Shown here piece by piece: positions 35,304 through 46,008 of a DNA stretch of 64,000 nucleotides. Source of the DNA: Solenopsis invicta (taxonomy: Eukaryota; Arthropoda; Insecta; Hymenoptera; Formicidae); assembly GCF_016802725.1 (NCBI RefSeq), contig NC_052668.1:27592001-27656000 (forward strand). Direction: 5' to 3'. The position numbers and the translations under genes were made by a program. The first letter of the stretch is position 1. Every line of letters starts with the position of its first letter. The notes beneath the pieces were generated by a model that was not told the DNA's origin, did no database searches, and saw only the letters and a program-made list of their open reading frames with translations.

Positions 35304-35797
35304 ATTGTATGAACATGTATTTTTATTCATGTAAGTTTATTACATTAACATATTATTACAAAATTCATCTTATAACTAATAAAGAGACTTAATATAACAT
35401 TTATCTTGATTTAATAGAATAAATTTGCGTAAATGTTAAATTTTTTTCTTTTCTTATTACTTTTCTTGTCCATTTGATATTTTTATCTTTAATCAGCTAT
35501 TCTAACGTTATAAAGGACATATTCATGTAAATAATAAAAGAACTCACTGGAATATTAGGTGGATGAAGCTCATTACATTTTGCATACGGTTTCATCTTGC
35601 ACAATTTAATAATAAATGTTGCAAGTATATTATACTGATGCTCGCAAAGCAACAGCATTTTGTATTACTGTTCTAAAGATATATGTTTTCATTATTTACT
35701 AACTTTACTTCTAACATTCTTTACATCTTCTGATCCTCTAACATTTAATTTTCTTGCGATTACATTTCTCTTGGTTATTTCAAAATAAAACAACACT

Positions 35798-36041
35798 ACA
35801 CAGAAGAAAATTATGATTAAATCAACAATTCATTGTTTTATATATAAGCAAGAATATAAAATCTTCTTGGAAGAATTTATAATCTTAAACAGACATAATT
35901 TTGTTTACATAAAGAAAATTCTTTTCTTCGTGTAAGCAAATTATGTCTGTTTAAGATTATAAATTCTACCAGAAAAATTTTATATTCTTGCTTATATATG
36001 AAACAATAAATTGTTAATTTAATACTATTTTTTTTCTGTGT
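35798..36041. repeat. Palindromic MITE, 244 bp
   Basis: ACACAGAAGAAAATTATGAT and its degenerate complement form the ends. Inner arms (TATAAGCAAGAATATAAAAT and TAAACAGACATAATTTG) are also inverted copies. Confidence 0.75.
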
Positions 36042-36408
36042 ACATTAAAGAATAATAACAATTACGGTGTTGTAAGACATTAACTTTTTATGTACAAAAT
36101 AATAAATGTAATTAATATATGTAAGTTGAACACTTATTTACTGGTCTACATGATTCGACTAGAATATTAATTCTCTTCGACATTTTCAAATAAGGAAACT
36201 TGATTCGTTATCTTGGGAGAGGTTACGGCCATGACATTCATATGCAAGCACCACTCGACAAGATTTGCTTGATGACGATAGCGTTTCTTACATAAAATTT
36301 ACGAGAAAAAAAAGGAAAATACTTTTATTATGCATTTTTTCTCAAGTTATCACTCAAAATTACTTACTATCGATTCAGCCATTATTGAAATTGGTAATTT
36401 TGTTGACT

Positions 36409-36626
36409 TATATAAAGAGACGCGGTTTCTCGTCAACGCGTTCACTTGGCGCGAGCGCAACCGTGCATCTTGATTATTTATATGGAAATGGGGTAACACA
36501 ATTAAAAACATATAAATTGGTATCGATATAATTTCAAACCAAGCTCCAGTCACTGATCACATAATGGCGTTGAGATTCTTATATTTCTTCAGCCTTCTGG
36601 TTCTGTCATTCTCTCATCACGTAAGT
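36409..36626 (+). CDS. Orphan first exon: TATA box, signal peptide and splice donor
   Basis: TATATAAAG at 36409 is followed about 30 bp downstream by a likely transcription start and a 5-prime leader. ATG at 36564 then opens MALRFLYFFSLLVLSFSHH, a good secretory signal peptide, ending exactly at the donor GTAAGT (36621). The exon is 57 coding bases, phase 0. No second exon is visible: piggyBac copy 2 starts 63 bp later, and beyond it lies lipase-unit DNA. I infer a secreted-protein gene that lost everything downstream. The product is unknown. Confidence 0.5.
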
Positions 36627-36683
36627 AATGACCTTTTCGAGTTGTTCTATAATCATTTGTGTAAGAAAATGTAAATTAATGAA

Positions 36684-39532
36684 TCTTTTAGGTACGGTAC
36701 GCCACTACAGTAGCTTTCCGCGGATACCACCAATTTGAACGGTACGCCACTATAGTGGATAACATTAATGCAGTCTTTATCGGCTGTATTTACCGCCGCG
36801 CCGCTCGACATTACTATTCATACGCTTTGGAAAGTTCTGTTAATTCTATTCGACGACTAGTTATCGCAAATTACTAATTGTTAATCAGAGAATAAACGAA
36901 TTCTGTTTCACTTGACGTGCACCACTTCAGCAAAGAAATCTCCGAGACAATCTTTTACTGTTTGGTACACCAATGTCAGATATTGTTGCATTATATTTCA
37001 ATACAGGATGATTCTCGCGGTATGCGAAACAAAAGGCATGTCTAACCTATACGTGAATGGGTCTAGGGCCTCGACATTTAGTCTCTAAATGCCTTTTGTT
37101 GCGCATGGCGCGAGAATCACCATGTATAAATACTCTTATTGTATTGTTTTTTTACCATTACACTTTATATATTTACAACTTTGTAGAATTCTTGACCCTA
37201 ATATGTCAATCCAAAACAGAAGGCAGAGATCAATTTTTGATGAGTCGGAAGTGGACTCTGAAATTGAAAACGCACTAAACAAAAATGCAAGTCGTACACA
37301 GAAAAAAAGGTTTCTTTAGATTTAGTATTCCTATTTATTTGATTGAAATTTGTTTCATTGAAATAACATGTGCTTATACGAAACATTATTTGTTTGAATA
37401 AAAATTTCGTTGTTTCGTTTAAACAATCTCTATTATTTGATAGAAATAACCCTATCATTTAAAGTAATATCTTTCAACCAAATAATATATTATTTGAATA
37501 CAATAAGTATACAAACAATGAAACAAATAATTTATTTATATGAAAATGGCAAAATATATTGAAAATATATCTTTCGTTTCAAATAAATGATTTATTTAAG
37601 ATAAAGATACGTATTGTTTCAAATTCAAATAATCGTACTTATTGATTCAAACATTGGTTTATTTGGATCATTCCAAATAACAAATTTGTTTGGATACAAT
37701 AAAATTTATTAAGTTTAAAGAAATTGTTTTCTCTGTCTAGAAAATTGCAACGAAGAATAGTGAGTTCACCAAAATCTTCTGATTCTGATAGCCCTTTACA
37801 GGCGACGTTCAAGGATATTGTCTGGATGCATAAAAATTTGAAGCCAAAAATACATAAATTTAACCCACGTAACTCTGGAATAACAACACAAATTAATCGA
37901 CGTGCTACTACGTTAGACTATTTTCAGCTATTTTTTTCCGAAAAATTAGTAGCATTTGTCGTAAAAAGAACTAATGAGTATCGTACACATAAAATGAAAA
38001 ATTTTATGTGCTCGTTTGTAAAACCTCACGAACAAGCAACAACTCTGAATGAGATGTATTGTTTTCTTGCAATTAGATTACTAATGACGCGAGTCAAAAA
38101 GTTACATTACAACGAATACTGGTCAAAAGATAAATTTCTGCATACTGCCATTTTTGGACGCATAATGAGTAGAGATAGATATGTTTTTCTACTACGCATA
38201 TTACATTTTAGTGAGATAACGACAGCTAGTTCCGATAGGTTAGCAAATATAAGAGAATTTTATAATATGCTTCGCCTTTCGTTTAAAAATACTTTTAGGC
38301 CGTTTGGTAACTTATGTATTGATGAAAGTTTATTATTATATAAAGGCAGGTTATCATTTAAGCAATACATTCCATCAAAACGGAATAGATACGGCATCAA
38401 ATCTTTTGTACTTTGTGACTGTAAAACTGGATACGTTTTAAATTTTATTGTATATGCAGGCAGCGAATCCGCGATAAAAACCATAACAGAAAAGTCTCTC
38501 GGGAAAGCAGGTGAAATTGTTGTTACACTACTAGAGCCATATTTAAAAAAAAAACACACATTGTTTGTTGATAACTGGTATACCAGTCCGGTTTTGTTTA
38601 GTTATCTCCACGACAATGAAACGAATGCGTGCGGTACTGTGAAACGTCGAAGGAAGGATATGCCTAAAATGACGGAAAAGTTAAATGCAGGTGAAATGTG
38701 TTTTCGGAGTTCATCTAATATGTTAGCATTGAAATGGAAAGACAAACGCGATGTATATATGCTGTCCACCTGCCACACTGCGGATTTCATAAATACCAAA
38801 AAAATTAATTACCAAACACAGCAAGTTATTCAAAAACCATCCTGCATAGTGGACTATACCGTAAATATGGGCGCTGTCGATAACCGCGATAAAGTGATAA
38901 CAAACGTAGAATCCATCAGAAAAAGTGTTAAGTGGTATAAGAAATATTTTTTTCATTTGCTCGATGTCTCTATTTGGAATGCGTTTTGTTTGTTCAAAAT
39001 GAAAAAAAATGAGAAATATTCAATGCGCGAATTTCATCTACGATTATTAAAAGAAATAATAAAAAAATATAAGAAGTTAGACCAAAATAGCAGCAATCGC
39101 AATAATTCTACTGCCGACCATCCATTAAGATTAACAGAACCACATTTTCCATCATATTGTAAAACTGTTAAAACCAAAAAAACGTTGCGAAATTGTGTAG
39201 TGTGCGCAAAGAATGATAAAAGACGAAGATCACGCTACCAATGTGAGAACTGTGATGCTGGACTTTGCGTTGTACCTTGCTTTAAAATATATCATACACA
39301 AATAAATTATTAATTAAAATGTAGCATATAATAATAAGTAATTAATTAATAATAACGTTTTTCAATGTTGTTACATGAATATGTATAAAGAGATCATAAT
39401 TCATTTATTTATAACTCTATTCCCATATAATGTCGTAATGGAAACTGTCATAAACGGTTTTTGTGACATCCGCGGCCAGCCGCGCCGTCCCACGGATACA
39501 GTGTTGCGGACAAGCGCGCCGTACTTAAAAGG
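36684..39532 (+). mobile_element. piggyBac copy 2 with transposase
   Basis: The right end (GTACTTAAAAGG) adjoins TTAA at 39533. The left end reads TCTTTTAGGTACGG and is preceded by TGAA in place of TTAA, so both the target and the first base are mutated. Only two of the three subterminal CCACTATAGTGG repeats remain and one has become CCACTACAGTAG. The transposase is at 37203-39313. Confidence 0.85.
37203..39313 (+). CDS. piggyBac transposase (DDE_Tnp_1_7 family), probably with one intron
   Basis: The main frame (37724-39313, 529 residues) is uninterrupted. Acidic residues expected for piggyBac catalysis are present: D200 in CIDESLL, D283 in VDNWYTS and D386 in MGAVDNRDK. Near the end is a cysteine-rich zinc-binding domain (CVVC at 491-494, CENC at 507-510, later C515, C519 and H524). 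An upstream exon starting MSIQNRRQRSIFDESEVDSE (37203) supplies the usual acidic N terminus. It joins in frame if 37310-37740 is removed (GT...AG), giving about 559 residues. The enzyme would cut and paste DNA at TTAA in the nucleus. It looks functional, though splicing is inferred and the donor (GTTTCT) is weak. Confidence 0.85.
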
Positions 39533-39536
39533 TTAA

Positions 39537-39780
39537 ACGCACGAGTCTTATTATATATATATACGTGTTTACATTGTTTGTTTATGATTGAAACGTCGAA
39601 GGCTTTATGCAACTTTAGTCAATACCATCTGTTAATTTGTCATTATGTCTGCTTCAGTAATAAATAACGATTGATGTAATAAACACAAGAGACATTTTGA
39701 AAAGAAATAAAAGATATCGCCATCCAGATGGATAGACTGCTTACTCACAAAATGATATAGTATTTTCTATTGTACGCGTC
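39537..39780. repeat. Upstream flank of the lipase pseudogene, displaced 34 kb from its exon 1
   Basis: This segment matches 58122-58370 upstream of the intact lipase (ATGCAACTTTAGTCAATACC, GATATCGCCATCCAGATGGA). It should lie directly beside 5473. Confidence 0.85.
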
Positions 39781-39796
39781 GTTCACCATGAACGGA

Positions 39797-40090
39797 CTTT
39801 GTTCCATCAAATTTTTGAACTTTAAGGGCACCACTCCGGTTGAAATTCATCGCCACATATGGAGAAAAGTGCATGGACACCAAAATTGTGAGGAAGTGGT
39901 GTAGAGAGTTCTCTGGAGGCCGTACGAATGTCCACGACGAGCCCGATAGAGGAAGGCCCTCGATCTCGGACGAAACGGTGGCGAAGGAGCTACTGCTTCA
40001 AGATCGGCTTTACTCCATATGTGGCTGTCAATTGGTGATGAATTTTAACCGGGGTGGTGCCCTTAAAGTTCAAAAATCTGATGACGGAAC
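39797..40090. repeat. Inverted duplication of a mariner transposase 5-prime fragment
   Basis: The plus strand reads IATYGEKCMDTKIVRKWCRE then FSGGRTNVHDEPDRGRPSIS, the helix-turn-helix start of mariner transposases. The 5-prime 70 bp is repeated inverted at the other side (TTTTTGAACTTTAAGGGCAC and complement), so the fragment resembles a small terminal-repeat element. No catalytic domain is present. Confidence 0.7.
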
Positions 40091-40099
40091 GAAGTTTGC

Positions 40100-40480
40100 A
40101 CTTGGCAGGAGCGGCTAGCGTCCCTTTCATCGCGAACAGCTGCTGTGCCGAAACTGAGCGTCGGAGCGAGCTTTACCAAGCGGCATTTTGTAAATCAAGA
40201 AACACGACCGTATTGTCGGATTTCGTCTAGCGTTGTTCGTTGCGATGAGACGTCGTTGGAGTCCTTAATTTACGGGTAAACGCCCGCGTCGGACGGTGAG
40301 TTGTGCCGCCTTTGTCTACCATGTGTACACGGCTCGTGATTCGCTAAGTTTATCGTCTTATTATTCAAAAAGTAAGCGTCGGACAAAATTTTTGTACAGT
40401 AAAAATTGTCTCAGAATTTATCCAAGAATACGTCTCTACAGGGACACATGAGTCATTTTGAATCATCCTGTATAGGGCAA
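40100..40480. other. Stretch without recognised features
   Basis: Moderately GC-rich non-coding sequence. It has no match elsewhere in the window that I could see and no convincing frame. Confidence 0.4.
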
Positions 40481-40994
40481 AATATCCACCTAGATAAAAA
40501 AAAAATTTTGTGCCAAATTTTATTTCAAAAAACCTCCACAATTTCGAGATATCAAGAGCAAGAAATGTAATTTTTATTAATACTTTTTTTCTCCGTTAAA
40601 TCTAAATTAATCTTTCTCATCATTAAAAAAAAATTCATGATTATAAAGGATATCCATATACACAAGCTCTAATTTTTTTGTCGTCCTTTGCTACAAATTC
40701 TGTTTTTAAAAAATCTAAAATTTTTATAATCGTATTATCTCTTGATCTGAAACATTGGCCATTTTTGAAAAAATTTAATGGATAAGTCGTATGACATATT
40801 ATATTCAATATCTTTTTCAGATTTTTTAATTTGGTGGAACATGTAAAAAAAAAATAAAAATTGATTTTTTAAAATGTATCCAATTGACATATATCAAATT
40901 GTTTTTAAATACAATTACCTCCAATTACACATCTGTGCAAACAGTAGTATAAAATTATAGATTTCACATAATTTAAACTATGAGATTTCAGGTG

Positions 40995-41216
40995 ATATTT
41001 TTCGCAATAATTACTTTTACAGTTTTTTTAGGGAAGAAAAGGGTTAATATTTAATAATACATGATATTACTAATTTTGTTCAATTTAGAATTGTGTTATA
41101 ACTGAAAACTAATTCGGTGCGCAGTTGTTGAACTTGAGGAAAATATATAAAATCACACAAACAATACAAGCACGAAGACCTAGCTGCGACCGTAAAAGGC
41201 ATTCTTGTTCAATTTG
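40995..41216. mobile_element. Truncated copy of the CAAATTGAACC element with 9-bp flanking repeats
   Basis: ATGAGATTT occurs on both sides (about 40986 and 41217) while the paralogue near 63575 has it once. The inserted sequence matches one end of the element at 58821-59145 and lacks about 95 bp. Confidence 0.65.
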
Positions 41217-41504
41217 TATGAGATTTTTTCAGTCAGAAAAATTAATTTAACAGATTGTAGTAGTTCTTTCATTTTCTTCAAATATATATTAATTTTTAAC
41301 TTTATTAAGCACATAATACATATAATTTCCTTATCTTGTACTAACATAACGACAACAGTTTAGGTCATCTACAAACCTTTGTTTGACCTTTGTAAATGAA
41401 AAACCTTAAATTCACTTTATATCGATAAATTTCTATTTATTTACTTCCTAAAATTATACTTATGCAAATAAAGAAATAGAAGCGAAAATTCATGGAACAT
41501 AGTG

Positions 41505-41506
<2 letters not shown>

Positions 41507-41542
<36 letters not shown>

Positions 41543-41544
41543 TT
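41507..41544. repeat. (ATT)n microsatellite
   Basis: About twelve ATT units. The paralogous spot near 63870 has only a short remnant. Confidence 0.9.
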
Positions 41545-41931
41545 ACTATTATTAAATAAATAGAAATATGACAGTCTTCATTACTGTCGTCGTTTACTTA
41601 TCACAAGATTTAACTTTTCCAACATTAAAATGTTTGATTAACGCTTCCGCTAGTCTTACAATGCGAGACAAATATCTCGCATGTATCAAGTAATATATAA
41701 TTGCTGCAATATGTGAACAACTGTCCTTAGTCCATTAGCACATTCGCACATGTAAGGTAAGATACCAGCTTTTCTAATTGTATTTAGCGCGTATTCTATA
41801 TATAAACTATATCAATAGCTTATATATAAATATATGTTATTGTTAGATTCTGCGTAGTAACAATTCTTTTCTTTCGAAAGCGAATACGCCATTGTTCGAC
41901 GAAAGATACGCATAAGTTTCGTCAGCAAACT

Positions 41932-42166
41932 AGAGTCCTATATAAAGAGAGAAGCGACATCGAACCCCCAGCACAACCTTCAGTATCCAATTGAGTCCTC
42001 CACCGCCATTTTGGGACCGCTCTAACGTCATCAAACACCATTTGTATCATTCTGCAACTAGCTGTGGTTACAATATGGCTGCTCGCTTAGCCAATCAAGT
42101 ATCAATCAGATTACCAATCAGAGCTACGGACATCAATGTCGCTTCTCTCTTTATATAGGACTCTAC
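41932..42166. mobile_element. 235-bp MITE with AGAGTCCTATATAAAGAGAG ends
   Basis: Inverted terminal repeats of about 29 bp. CTA is shared at both borders, consistent with a TA or 3-bp target duplication. No coding content. Confidence 0.8.
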
Positions 42167-42169
42167 AGC

Positions 42170-43220
42170 AAACGTAAAAGCCAGGAAGTTGATAGGCACG
42201 GGTACTCCAACCTTTTCGGCTTTCAAGAACTCGGCACCTACACCACAATAAATCGCTTTAACAATTGTCATTCACTGCAGTTCTAATAGGTCGCCCACGC
42301 TCCTTACCGAGAAGCCTACTGTCAAAAAGAAATTATAAGACTCTTTAAGTAGACGGCGTTCTTCTCTGACGCCTGACACGTGTCCCGTTGGCGAAGCGTT
42401 AAGGACAAATAGCGACTCTAAACCTAGAATCTTTAAAAAAATGTTGAGAAACATGTATTTTTTTTAGAATTTTTTATATATGTGTATTCTAAAATATTCT
42501 AAGGTTTACATTATATAAAAAAATCTAAGAAATGTTCTTAAAAATATGTTATGTAGGAAATCGAAAAAATTCCAAGAAAAGTTTTCTTAAGTCATTCTTT
42601 GTTTGTTAAAAATATAGTTCTCAATATTTATTTTAAGAAGTGAATATTGTTTTCATTTTTAAACATAAAAATAAATCGATTTTTGAAAAATTAAATGTAA
42701 TCAATAACGTTATTACCTTAAATTTACAAAAATAAGATGATACTTTCAACAATAGTTCTAATTCGAATAAATATCGAAACAATCTTCATTTTTAAACTAT
42801 TTTGCTTAGTCAGAAATAATTCTTTAAAAAGAGAAAGTATAAATTATTTTTTCGTGCTTTACCGGATATTTTCGAAAAACAAAAATAACTCCTCGAAACG
42901 ATGTCGTTTTGAGGTCGAATAAAAATTTAAAATTACTCAAAATTGGAGTCAAAAATCCATCAAAATTAACAAAAATTTTGAAATTTTTTGACTTACATTT
43001 TCGACATCGAAACGACATCGTATCCATGAACTATTTCCGACTGGGACGGAATTAAACAAGAATATTAATTGTTAATTCTATATGTGTGTATATATTTATG
43101 TATTATATGTAGAATAAAGATGGAATGAATACTAACCTAATTAGTTTATGATACAAAATGTGTGATTATTTTATATAACACTAAATATAAATTTTAATTG
43201 GTTTTTAAGGAGTAAGTTAT
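42170..43220. other. AT-rich intergenic stretch
   Basis: Nothing recognisable apart from a short inverted pair ACGATGTCGTTTTGAGGTCG and GACATCGAAACGACATCGT near 42898-43020. Short frames here look random. Confidence 0.5.
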
Positions 43221-43222
43221 TA

Positions 43223-44098
43223 GAGGAAAAGAGGGTATTGTGGCTATTGTCGACAATATGGTTACCCCTATTATTTCCATTATTAGGTGACGTTATCTAA
43301 CAATTGCTTATGAAGTTATTTATTTAGTAGCCCGCCGTTATTTAGTGATGCTAATATAACAATACGTAATAAATGACAATTGTTATAAGGCAGTTTTACT
43401 TTTGAGCACTTCTAAACTTTTTCAAGGTACATCTTTAACTTTTAATTCTTCTTTAACTCATACTTCTTCATTATTCTTAAATTTGAGTTTATTATCATAC
43501 GAATGTACATTTACTTGAGTTTTTTTTTGTTATTCATCTTTTTATTTGGTTATACACAGTTAAAACAATAACATAGAATGTCATTAATATGGTTTCTTAA
43601 GCAAAATTTTTATATTGTAATATTTCTTCGATAAATCGATTGTCATTCTAGAAAGCTGTCTAGAAACATTAAAGATCATTTTACGCTTATTGTTTCATGT
43701 TAAACAAGAAAATAATATTTTTAATTAAATTTCTAATGGTATTTCTAAAGTTTCTGAACGCAGGAAAATTCTAAATCAGAAAAATTCTAAACAATAGAAA
43801 ATTAAATATACATAATTTTATAACAAGATACTGTGTTACTTTTATATTAAACAAATTATTTTAAATTATTTTTATAAATAGCACAATATTACAACCACTT
43901 TTTTTCTGCCACCGATTATGCAGAGCATTCAATTTTTATAAATTACATCCTAAATAATAAATATCTCATTACTTTGAATCTAAAATCTGTCAAATAGCAC
44001 TTTGACGAACGTAATCGTTCAAGTTTTCATAAAAAATATTAATTATAAACAAAATTATTATAAAATAAAAGTGGGTACCATATTACCCTCCTCTCCTC
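43223..44098. mobile_element. GAGGAGAAG-family element, copy 2
   Basis: Same ends and interior as 7851-8744 (TGTCGACAATATGGTTAC), with TA on both sides. No coding capacity. Confidence 0.8.
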
Positions 44099-44100
44099 TA

Positions 44101-46008
44101 CAATAAAATATATTAAATGAGTCACAGACATTACAGTACCACGTGAAAAAATAGTCCAGTCTTGGACAACACTCCCCATATCTGTATTCTAGTGATGTCG
44201 TATTTTCACTTTATAGTTACAGAATCGGGTGAATATTTTCACATGAGATGAAAGTGTGACAAGTGAACAATCTCACCTAAGTTACAGAATCGATTCCCAG
44301 ATGCTGCTTTCCAATCACGCAGCGTTTGTATTACGACATAAATCCCGCTTGCTGAAAATGCTATTTATTCTAAACAAGTAAGGTATAAAAAATATCAAAC
44401 TAAATAAAGAACACAAGAGCTATGCATTTGTATCTTGCTTGTACTCCATCTTTTACTTTCACTCTACATTTACATAATCATGACATTACCATTATGCCTT
44501 TTACATTTCCTACAGTAATCATTTTACGTAGATTCTGATACACGAACAAGCTACTTTTACATAAAAAAATTAATTTAACTCACGACATTTTCGTTAATAT
44601 TAACAGTAAAGAACTGAAATCACAATACAATACTAATATAGCATGAAGGCACATAACATCTAGAATGGTTGTGAGCGAACTATCTTTAATCCTTCTATTT
44701 CTTTCTTACTTCTGCAGCGTAGTACATCCCAGCGCAGCATAAATACCAACTTTACCCTCTATGTATAACATCATGTTGAGAAAATTAATGTACTACACGT
44801 TTGGCTATATATTTGCTATGCATTTGCTGAATTGAAGAAAAATACGTTATGAATTTGTAGACACGTGATTGCTTATACATGCAATCAATGATGAAAGAGT
44901 AAACGAGTAAACGAGTAAAAGAGTAGTATCATTGGTATTTTATATTATCAACAATATGACAGCAATATGATAGAAAAAATAATTCGTTGTTCCTCTTGAG
45001 CAACATAATAAAAACATGCAACAAAATCTGCATAATAATTTATGTATATTGCTGCGTATACGTCTTCAAATTATAAAAGTTTTTAATTATAATTTGTTGT
45101 TCACAAAGTGTTGGCAATAAGAAACTGTCACCCGCGAGCAGCATGCACTGTCAACAGATAAACGACGAAGAATTTCTTAAATAAAAAACCATACAATATA
45201 CAATAAAGGCATAGCGTTAAGAGAGTTTTGAAAAAAATAAGGTAACTTCAATATTTTCGCCGCACTTAACGAAAACTTAATTAATTTAAGTCTATTATAT
45301 TTGAGGAAAATAAACTGTATGAATGAAAACTTTACTGTCTACTATAAAAAAAATTAGAAATGCATAATATTTCTTATTTTTGGGGGAAAAAAAAAACTTT
45401 AAAAACCCTTACATTGTTGCTATATTTTAAAATTTGTGGAATCTAGTTACTTATAAATATATCACCATATGTGATATATAATTGTTTAAATATCATAGAT
45501 ATTTATCGTATTTATCATTGTAATATAGCTATTTTTGCCATGATGTGACATGAATTTTTATATATGTATCATCGAAATCATATGTAGACGCTTCTTTTTT
45601 TATTATGATTTACATATTCGATCTATTTTTACCTAATAATTTTTTAAATTTCAAGAATTATTTTTTATTTATTATTGAAATATGTTATATGATGACGCAA
45701 AGAAAAAATAATAATAAGTGATAAATGAGAATTTTAAGCGAGAGTGCTGAAATAAATCGTATAATAAAATAAGGGAATAGGAATTTATAAGGATAAGTAC
45801 AAAATGCAAAATAGATATTACATTGCAAACAGATAAAATATTTTATAATGACATAAAACATTAACAAGGGATTAATAACTCAAATCAGTATACGTTGAAT
45901 TACATTAAACACAAACATTGATCTAAAGATAAAATACATTTGTCAACGAGAAAGGCAAATTCTGTGGATTAATCATTGCAGGAATTCCGAGGAAAAGCTG
46001 CCGACATT
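44101..46008. other. Intergenic AT-rich DNA downstream of the intact lipase
   Basis: I see no gene. It presumably includes the lipase 3-prime untranslated region just left of 46009. Confidence 0.5.

Larger units (their letters stand above)
5474..39532 (+). mobile_element. 34-kb block bounded by piggyBac left and right ends (candidate composite piggyBac transposon)
   Basis: The block begins with piggyBac left-end sequence (CCTTTTAGGTACGG) directly after TTAA at 5470-5473, and ends with right-end sequence (GTACTTAAAAGG) directly before TTAA at 39533-39536. Left flank GGATTTC-TTAA and right flank TTAA-ACGCACGAG join into the sequence that is continuous at 58111-58130 upstream of the intact lipase. 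The next 240 bp after 39536 also match 58122-58370. Relative to its paralogue the block is thus a clean insertion at one TTAA with a TTAA duplication. It contains two piggyBac copies and about 24 kb of unrelated DNA. Known for the family: piggyBac inserts at TTAA. Inferred: transposition used the outer left end of copy 1 and the outer right end of copy 2. Confidence 0.7.
40484..41700. repeat. Unit-1 copy of intergenic DNA repeated at 62133-63960
   Basis: The order and wording of many segments agree, for example GATATCAAGAGCAAGAAATG here and GATATCGCAAGAAATG there, and CTATGAGATTTCA at 40980 and 63574. The match extends the lipase tandem duplication far upstream. Differences are mainly insertions: 40995-41216 here and 62306-63240 there. 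Confidence 0.75.

Noticed and set aside
5474..39532. Simple reading of the 34 kb as ordinary intergenic DNA between two genes
   Set aside because: The exact TTAA split of sequence that is contiguous in the paralogue, with matching piggyBac ends facing inward on both sides, is not expected by chance.
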